From assembly GCA_041674705.1 (NCBI GenBank), contig JBAYVF010000015.1, forward strand, positions 1 to 42,481: a DNA stretch of 42,481 nucleotides, in the 5' to 3' direction. This document shows, in pieces, positions 37,410-42,481 of this stretch (its first letter is position 1; the number at the start of each line of letters is the position of its first letter). Source of the stretch: Aquincolibacterium sp041674705 (lineage in GTDB: Bacteria; Omnitrophota; Omnitrophia; Omnitrophales; Aquincolibacteriaceae). A model generated the notes under the pieces. It had not been told where the DNA came from. It did not search any database and was given only the letters and a program-made list of their open reading frames with translations. Both the position numbers and the translations under genes were made by a program.

Positions 37410-39101
37410 TTACTTCCGTACTTTTTCGATCTTCTCCCACGTATCGCGCAAAGTGACCGTGCGATTAAAAACCGGTTGTCCGGGTTTGGAATCGATGGGA
37501 TCCACGAAGAAATAGCCCAGCCGTTCGAACTGGACGCGCTCCCCCGCTTTAAATTGGCCCAGCGCCGGCTCGAGTCTTGCTTCTCTGAGGATTTCAAGAG
37601 AGTGGGGATTCAAATTCACAAAAATATCTTTCCCTTCCGGGAAATCAGAAGGATCTTTCGCGGCAAACAAATGGTCGTAAAGACGGACCTCCGTCTTGAA
37701 AGCGTGCTCGGCAGAGACCCAGTGGATCGTCCCCTTCACTTTTCGCCCGTCCGGAGGGTTGTTGCCCCCACGCGTCGCTGGATCATACGTGCAGTGGACT
37801 TCCTTCACTTCCCCGGTCGCAGGGTCCTTAATCACTTTTTCGCATTTGATGAAATAAGCATACCGGAGCCGCACTTCCTGACCCAGCGCTAAACGGAAAT
37901 ATTTGGGCGGCGGCACTTCCCGGAAATCATCCTGCTCGATATAAAGTTCACGACCAAACGGAACTTTCCGTGTTCCGGCGGATGGATCCTCAGGATTATT
38001 AACGGCCTCCAACTCTTCGGTCTTCCCTTCCGGATAATTCGTGATGATCACCTTGATCGGCTTCAGGACCGCCATCATGCGCGGCGCGGTCTTGTTAAGC
38101 TCCTCGCGAATGGAATTCTCCAAGATCACCATGTCGATCGTGCTGTTGAATTTCGCGACGCCGATCCTGTCGCAGAACGTGCGGATCGAGGACGGCGTAT
38201 AACCGCGGCGCCGGAACCCGGAGATCGTCGGCATCCGGGGATCGTTCCAACCCGATACGGTCTTTTGCTGAACGAGCTTCAGAAGGATCCGCTTGCTCAG
38301 AACCGTGTGCGTCAGATTAAGCCGTGCAAATTCGATCTGTTGGGGACGATGGATGCCAAGTTCGATCAGGAACCAGTCATAAAGCGGACGGTTGTTCTCA
38401 AACTCAAGGGTGCAAAGGGAGTGCGTGATCCCTTCGATGGAATCCGAAACGCAATGTGTGAAATCGTACATCGGGTAAATGCACCACGCGTCGCCGGTGC
38501 GGTGATGCGAAGCTTTTTTGATCCGGTACATGGTGGGGTCCCGCATCGTGATATTGGGAGACGTCATATCAATCTTGGCTCTGAGAACACGCGTGCCGTC
38601 AGGAAATTCGCCTTTTCGCATCCGTTCAAAAAGCTCCAGATTTTCCTCAACAGATCGTTCGCGGTTGGGGCTCGGCTTCCCGGGCGCGATCAACGTCCCG
38701 CGGTGCTGGCGCTGTTCATCCGCGCTCAGGTCACAAACGTACGCCTTTCCTTTTTTGATAAGCGTCAGGGCGTGCTGGTAAAGCTGTCCGAAATAATCCG
38801 AGGCATAGTATTCGCGATCTCCCCAATCGAACCCGAGCCAGTGGACATCTTCACGGATGGAATCAACGTATTCGACTTCTTCTTTCTCGGGATTCGTGTC
38901 ATCGAAGCGGAGATTGCAGAGCCCTTGGTAGTCGCGGGCAATCCCGAAGCTGATACAAATGGCCTTGGCGTGACCAATGTGGAGATAACCGTTCGGTTCC
39001 GGAGGAAAGCGTGTGTGAACGCGTCCGCCGTTCTTACCATTCGCGATGTCCTGGTCTACGATATCGCGAATAAAGTTGGATGGTTTTTTCTCAGGTTCCA
39101 T
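37410..39101 (-). CDS. glnS: Glutaminyl-tRNA synthetase
   Basis: This 563-residue class I synthetase has the signature PPEPNGYLHIGHAKA at about 33-47 and the KMSKS-type loop VLSKR at about 268-272. The C-terminal anticodon-binding beta-barrels (RTVTLRDTWEK at the end) are complete. It attaches glutamine directly to tRNA-Gln, so this organism need not rely on GatCAB for Gln-tRNA. No ribosome site precedes the ATG; instead a TATAAT on the minus strand (39109-39114) lies only 7 bases upstream, suggesting a very short leader or leaderless start. It is 29 bases behind gltX. Confidence 0.96.
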   Translation of the reverse strand: MEPEKKPSNFIRDIVDQDIANGKNGGRVHTRFPPEPNGYLHIGHAKAICISFGIARDYQGLCNLRFDDTNPEKEEVEYVDSIREDVHWLGFDWGDREYYASDYFGQLYQHALTLIKKGKAYVCDLSADEQRQHRGTLIAPGKPSPNRERSVEENLELFERMRKGEFPDGTRVLRAKIDMTSPNITMRDPTMYRIKKASHHRTGDAWCIYPMYDFTHCVSDSIEGITHSLCTLEFENNRPLYDWFLIELGIHRPQQIEFARLNLTHTVLSKRILLKLVQQKTVSGWNDPRMPTISGFRRRGYTPSSIRTFCDRIGVAKFNSTIDMVILENSIREELNKTAPRMMAVLKPIKVIITNYPEGKTEELEAVNNPEDPSAGTRKVPFGRELYIEQDDFREVPPPKYFRLALGQEVRLRYAYFIKCEKVIKDPATGEVKEVHCTYDPATRGGNNPPDGRKVKGTIHWVSAEHAFKTEVRLYDHLFAAKDPSDFPEGKDIFVNLNPHSLEILREARLEPALGQFKAGERVQFERLGYFFVDPIDSKPGQPVFNRTVTLRDTWEKIEKVRK

Positions 39102-39130
39102 AGCGAGAATTATATCAAAAACACGGCTTT

Positions 39131-40411
39131 TTAGGAGAGAAAGCGTTTGAGACGATCAAGGCAGACGTCTTTACCGAGAAGACTCATGAGCTCGAAAATG
39201 CCGGGACTGGCGGTGCCGCCCGTGAGAACAAAACGCAGAGGATGAATGATGTCTTTGGGTTTGAGGCCGGCGGCCTCGGCGACTTGTTTGGTTTTCTGAT
39301 CCAGGATTTGCACATCCTCAAAATCGCCTAGATCCGAAAGCGTCTCTTTTAATTGCGTGAGAAGTCCCAGCGTCACCGCACTTCCCTTAATTTCTGCGAT
39401 CATCGCCGAATCCTTATATTCCGGCTCAGAAAAACAATAAGCCGCCTGATCCTTCAGCTCGCCATAGGTCTGGATACGGGGCCGATAAAGCGTAACGAGC
39501 TTCCGCCATTTTTCTTCCGGCATCGGGTCGAGCTTCCCGCTCCAGAATTCCGTGATCTGTTTTTCATAATCCTCGCCCGGGATCGCTCGGATGTGCTGGC
39601 CATTCACCCAGAGAAGTTTCTCGGGATTGAACTGGGCATTCGATTTGATCACGCGCTTGAGAGAAAATTGTTTTACAAGCTCCGGCAGGGAAAAGATCTC
39701 CTGCGGCGTTCCGGGATTCCAGCCCAGGAGCGCCAGGTAATTGACAAGCCCTTGAGGGAGAAAACCTTTGTTGCGGTATTCGGACACCGCCACTGCGCCG
39801 TGACGTTTGGAAAGCGGCGTGCCGTCCGAACCAAAAATGAGCGGCAAATGCGCGTACTTCGGAGACTTCCAACCCAGGGCCTGCTGGAGCAGAATGTGAC
39901 GCGGCGTGTTCGGAAGATGGTCTTCTCCCCGGATCACGTGCGTGATCCCCATATCATGATCGTCCACGATCACCGCGAGGTGAAAAACCGGATAGCCGTC
40001 GGATTTCATAATGACCAGATCATCGAATTCCTTCGAATCATAGGTCACTTCTCCGCGGACAATATCGTAAACCTTGACCTCGGTTTTCGGAATTTTGAAC
40101 TTGATGGCGCCTTCAAATTCATAGGCCAGGCTTTTAGCCACCAGCTCCTGGGCGACTTCGCGGTATCGATCGAGCCGCTTGCTTTGATGGACCAGATCCT
40201 CATCCCAATCAAGCCCGAGCCATTTCAGCGAATTGAGGATCTCTTGTTCGAATTCGGGCGTGGAACGCTGTTGGTCGGTATCTTCGATGCGAAGGAGGAA
40301 TTTTCCGCCCTGCTGGCGGGCATAGAGATAATTAAAAAGCGCGGTGCGGACTCCGCCAATGTGGAGGAACCCTGTCGGGGATGGAGCAAATCGAACTCGA
40401 ATGTCAGACAT
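39131..40411 (-). CDS. gltX: Glutamyl-tRNA synthetase lacking the usual Cys-rich insertion
   Basis: The start RFAPSPTGFLHIGGVRTALFN, the RGEDHLPNTPRHILL region and the KMSKS-type PLSKRHGA define GluRS. At 426 residues it is about 40-50 shorter than usual. The gap is local: after LVAKSLAYEFEG the chain goes straight to AIKFKIP, whereas typical GluRS has about 40 residues between the corresponding AYRCYC and VRFK stretches, including the CxC and RxxxxxC positions often binding zinc. The rest, including the helical anticodon-binding domain, is complete. There is no frameshift. With glnS present it probably charges only tRNA-Glu. A TCAGATT-type heptamer run lies just upstream of the start. Confidence 0.94.
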   Translation of the reverse strand: MSDIRVRFAPSPTGFLHIGGVRTALFNYLYARQQGGKFLLRIEDTDQQRSTPEFEQEILNSLKWLGLDWDEDLVHQSKRLDRYREVAQELVAKSLAYEFEGAIKFKIPKTEVKVYDIVRGEVTYDSKEFDDLVIMKSDGYPVFHLAVIVDDHDMGITHVIRGEDHLPNTPRHILLQQALGWKSPKYAHLPLIFGSDGTPLSKRHGAVAVSEYRNKGFLPQGLVNYLALLGWNPGTPQEIFSLPELVKQFSLKRVIKSNAQFNPEKLLWVNGQHIRAIPGEDYEKQITEFWSGKLDPMPEEKWRKLVTLYRPRIQTYGELKDQAAYCFSEPEYKDSAMIAEIKGSAVTLGLLTQLKETLSDLGDFEDVQILDQKTKQVAEAAGLKPKDIIHPLRFVLTGGTASPGIFELMSLLGKDVCLDRLKRFLS

Positions 40412-40422
40412 AAAAATGGATC

Positions 40423-40443
40423 TCAGATTTCAAATTTCAGATT
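40423..40443. repeat. Short heptamer run upstream of gltX
   Basis: Three consecutive 7-base units (TCAGATT, TCAAATT, TCAGATT) lie between the receiver gene and gltX. No opposing arm is visible, so this may be half of a heptamer-armed element like those at 8036, 9261, 10404 and 13248, or chance A/T-rich sequence. Confidence 0.4.
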
Positions 40444-40795
40444 AAGGACGCGCGCGGCGGGACACAGTATGAATGAGGGACTTCACCCGGTCAAGGTCCA
40501 AGGGTTTACGCAAGCAGACCATCGCTCCAAGACGAAGCGCTTCTTTTTCTTTGGACTCCGGAAGAAAACCGGTGATCATGGCCACAGGCACTCGGCTGAA
40601 ATGACGGATCCGCTCAAGGACCTTTTTCCCGTCCATAAAAGGCATCGAGGAATCAAGAAAGACAAGATTGTATTGATTGCTCTGGATCTTCCGGAGCCCT
40701 TCCTTGCCGTTCAGGGCGCAATCGACTTTATGCCCCTCATGCTCCAAGGTCTCGCGGAATTCTTCGCAGATCATTTTTTCGTCGTCGACGATCAA
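40442..40795 (-). CDS. Stand-alone response regulator receiver protein
   Basis: This receiver domain has the acidic pair D4-D5, phospho-acceptor D48 in LVFLDSSMP, Thr in AMITGF and Lys in CLRKPLD. There is no output domain. The start is unclear: TTG 40795 gives a protein that begins within the first strand (LIVDDE), and an in-frame stop lies only 8 codons upstream with no ATG or GTG between. A GGGGTGG motif lies 4 bases before an ATC that would give IVNLLIVDDE, so a non-standard AUC start is conceivable. The gene sits between nadK and gltX. Confidence 0.8.
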   Translation of the reverse strand: MIVDDEKMICEEFRETLEHEGHKVDCALNGKEGLRKIQSNQYNLVFLDSSMPFMDGKKVLERIRHFSRVPVAMITGFLPESKEKEALRLGAMVCLRKPLDLDRVKSLIHTVSRRARP

Positions 40796-40842
40796 CAGAT
40801 TAACGATGGGACCACCCCGTTAGCGATATCTCGAAATAGTGT

Positions 40843-41679
40843 CTATTCGAAATCAGGGAACTTAAAATTCTCCCTGAGCGTCTGAAGATAACTCCGCTTC
40901 GTGCTCTTCACCAAAGACAGAGGCATATGGAAACGGGTCACTTCGACACTATAGCTATCGTCGATTTCGATCTTTTCTTGACCGTCGGCCGTGAGGAGGG
41001 CCTTTTCGTTGGGGTTTTCTGTGCGGATCCGGATCGTGATCTTTTCATCCGCCCCGATCACCAGGGCGCGCAGATTGAGAGCATGAGGACAGATGGGCGT
41101 AATGAGGATCGCTTCAAGTTTGGGATGCACCACAGCCCCGCCCGCAGAAAGAGAATAAGCCGTGGAACCGGTCGGTGAGGCGATCACCACCCCATCCCCC
41201 CGGAAACTCGTGAACTTCTCTCCCGAGATCGTCACATCCAGCTGAAGGATGCGGGCCAGACCTTCGCGACTGATCACGATATCATTTAAAGCAATGAACC
41301 GCCGGTCTTGATCAGCCTTCTTGCTTTTTGCCGTGCAGGAAAGCATGAGCCGGTTCTCAACCACCGGTTTCTGCAAAAGATAGGCGTTCAGCTCTTCGAA
41401 AACCTCCTCGGCCTTGGCTTCGGTGAGAAACCCGAGCTTCCCGAAATTCACGCCCAGGATCGGCACAACTTTGGCTTTCATGCGGCTCACGACCGAAAGA
41501 ATGGTCCCGTCTCCGCCAAGACAAACCAAAAGCGTCGAGCTTTCGATCAGCTCATCCAGTGAAACAGCCAGAGAATCCTGGACAGGAATATCCCGCTTCG
41601 CAAGCCACTCTTTGAGCTTGGCGCAAAGCTCCGGCGCGCCTTTTTTCTTTTGATTGACGACAATTCCAACTTTTTCCAT
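40843..41679 (-). CDS. nadK: NAD kinase
   Basis: This 278-residue enzyme makes NADP from NAD and ATP (or polyphosphate). The diagnostic motif LLVCLGGDGTIL is at about 50-61, and the second conserved region, GVVIASPTGSTAYSLSAGG, at about 163-181. Length and order are normal. AAGGAG precedes the ATG. It has its own putative promoter at 41716-41744. NADP supply is relevant to the Nfn transhydrogenase in this window, though they are not in one operon. Confidence 0.95.
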   Translation of the reverse strand: MEKVGIVVNQKKKGAPELCAKLKEWLAKRDIPVQDSLAVSLDELIESSTLLVCLGGDGTILSVVSRMKAKVVPILGVNFGKLGFLTEAKAEEVFEELNAYLLQKPVVENRLMLSCTAKSKKADQDRRFIALNDIVISREGLARILQLDVTISGEKFTSFRGDGVVIASPTGSTAYSLSAGGAVVHPKLEAILITPICPHALNLRALVIGADEKITIRIRTENPNEKALLTADGQEKIEIDDSYSVEVTRFHMPLSLVKSTKRSYLQTLRENFKFPDFE

Positions 41680-41715
41680 TTCGCAAGCACTCCTTTGAGA
41701 GATAAAAACGGCTTT

Positions 41716-41744
41716 ATTCTAAACTTCCCGTACCCCACCTTCAA
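41716..41744 (-). promoter_or_regulatory. Putative nadK promoter
   Basis: On the minus strand, TTGAAG (41739-41744), 17 bases and TAGAAT (41716-41721) lie about 37 bases upstream of the nadK start codon. Confidence 0.5.
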
Positions 41745-41762
41745 GAAAGCTTTTTTGCGATC

Positions 41763-41975
41763 TCATTCGACAGAAATTGTTTCTCCGCCAAGCTCCACCT
41801 GCTGCCCCTTGCGGATCTTGCAGGCCTTGCGCGTCTCCACCTGCCCGTCGACTTTCACTTCCGATTGCGAGACCGCGTGTTTTGCCATGCCCCCGCTTTC
41901 GCAAAGCCCTGTCGCTTTGAGAAGCTTGAAGAGCTCTATGAATTCCCCGGTAAGTGTAAAGGGTATCTTTTCCAT
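41763..41975 (-). CDS. S4-domain RNA-binding small protein (YbcJ-like)
   Basis: This 70-residue protein matches the small stand-alone S4 family. FTLTGEFIELFKLLKATGLCESGGMAK is the N-terminal helix pair, and VKVDGQVETRKACKIRKGQQVELGG carries the S4 loop and strands. It probably binds structured RNA such as rRNA. It starts 12 bases after the dxs stop, so it is probably co-transcribed with dxs. Confidence 0.88.
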   Translation of the reverse strand: MEKIPFTLTGEFIELFKLLKATGLCESGGMAKHAVSQSEVKVDGQVETRKACKIRKGQQVELGGETISVE

Positions 41976-41987
41976 TAAAATCGCTTT

Positions 41988-42481
41988 CTACTTTGTAACG
42001 CGGCCGAGTTCTTTAAGGACCGACGCAGTGATCTTTTCAGGAGAAAGACCGAACTCGTCAAGCTGAGCCTCGCGGGAACCATGCTCGATGAATTCATCCG
42101 GCAAAGCGAGACGTTTGAGCGGAACATGACGAATATTTTTTTCCTCCAAAAATTCCAGAACCTTGGAACCGAATCCGCCGGTTGCCACATGCTCTTCCAG
42201 GGTGAAAAGACATTTTGTCTTTTTTATGGAATCCAGGATCACCTGCTCATCCAGCGGACGGGCAAAACGCATGTTCACGACGCGAGCTGAGACACCTTCT
42301 TTTTCAAGGAGCGCGTGCGCCTTGCAGGCCGGCTCCACCATGCTCCCAAGCGCCAAAAGGGTCACGTCCTCTCCGTCAATAAGGACCTCGCCTTCGCCCA
42401 CTTCAAAACTCTTCTTGGGAAAAGCATCAAGCATCTTGGGAATATTCGCGCGAGGATAGCGCATCGCAAAAATCGATGGAT
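41988..42481 (-). CDS. dxs: 1-deoxy-D-xylulose-5-phosphate synthase, C-terminal part (5' end beyond window)
   Basis: The frame is open to the right edge, and the visible ~164 residues are the end of the transketolase pyrimidine-binding domain (FAMRYPRANIP) plus the C-terminal domain (VTLLALGSMVEPACKAH, VNMRFARPLDEQVI, LEEHVATGGFGSKVLEFL, LPDEFIEHGSREAQLDEFGL). Dxs condenses pyruvate and glyceraldehyde-3-phosphate in the first step of the MEP isoprenoid pathway, which also feeds the undecaprenyl carrier used by UppP. The missing portion includes the thiamine-binding region. Confidence 0.95.
   Translation of the reverse strand, partial: PSIFAMRYPRANIPKMLDAFPKKSFEVGEGEVLIDGEDVTLLALGSMVEPACKAHALLEKEGVSARVVNMRFARPLDEQVILDSIKKTKCLFTLEEHVATGGFGSKVLEFLEEKNIRHVPLKRLALPDEFIEHGSREAQLDEFGLSPEKITASVLKELGRVTK

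Noticed and set aside
39353..40885. Plus-strand open frame of about 510 codons opposite gltX and the receiver gene
   Set aside because: It is the antisense shadow of conserved minus-strand genes, has no recognisable domain and no ribosome site.

Overview
The window reads as a piece of chromosome from an anaerobic, Gram-negative-type, probably uncultured bacterium. The gene content (two [FeFe] hydrogenases with all three H-cluster maturases, Nfn transhydrogenase, Rex, DUF2934, an LsrF-type aldolase, an outer-membrane beta-barrel and lipoproteins) would fit a member of the Omnitrophota/PVC neighbourhood, but that placement is inference from gene content and not a phylogenetic result. Almost every gene is on the minus strand; only lsrF, the alcohol dehydrogenase and a PIG-L deacetylase are on the plus strand. 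No gene-free stretch exceeds 300 bases.

Layout. 1-8.4 kb: Nfu-type Fe-S scaffold (cut by the left edge), lsrF and a zinc alcohol dehydrogenase, a DUF2934 protein, a PUA-domain rRNA methyltransferase, UppP, two small lipoproteins, and manC/manB for GDP-mannose precursors. 8.0-8.8 kb: a tRNA-Leu(GAG) surrounded by fragments of itself, strong hairpins and a small GIY-YIG gene. 8.8-27.2 kb: a hydrogen and electron-bifurcation island: hydE, hydG, hydF, a TM1266-type small protein, a four-gene HydABC/HndB-type hydrogenase led by an AhpD-like gene, rex, a second hydrogenase whose diaphorase subunit is fused to a GltD-like flavoprotein, and nfnAB. A good promoter with a Rex-like operator precedes the second hydrogenase. 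27.2-29.3 kb: cupin, a fungal-type (Fcy1-like) cytosine deaminase and an MGDG-synthase-like glycosyltransferase. 29.4-36.4 kb: a nine-gene, overlapping operon for a secreted polysaccharide: TPR protein, TPR/outer-membrane barrel, cellulose-synthase-like GT2, GH26 hydrolase, response regulator, and two copies of a two-gene ferritin-like cassette, one of which carries a PilZ domain. 36.5-42.5 kb: PIG-L deacetylase, tRNA-Gln(CTG), glnS, a shortened gltX, a receiver protein, nadK, an S4 protein and the 3' end of dxs.

How the genes work together. HydE, HydG and HydF build the H-cluster for both hydrogenases. The hydrogenases and Nfn connect the ferredoxin, NAD(H) and NADP(H) pools with H2, and Rex probably senses the NADH/NAD+ ratio to set their expression. 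ManB/ManC, UppP and the GT2/GH26/barrel operon point to active cell-surface polysaccharide synthesis.

Most unusual points. (1) manC contains two 84-nt copies of a palindromic element, inserted in frame but read in two different frames; removing them restores canonical sequence. (2) At least five intergenic inverted repeats have arms built of degenerate 7-nt tandem units, with a different heptamer at each site. (3) The polysaccharide operon contains a duplicated pair of tiny overlapping ferritin-like genes. (4) One hydrogenase diaphorase subunit has lost all four cysteines of its N-terminal [2Fe-2S] domain, and the other is fused to GltD. (5) GluRS lacks the usual roughly 40-residue cysteine-bearing insertion.
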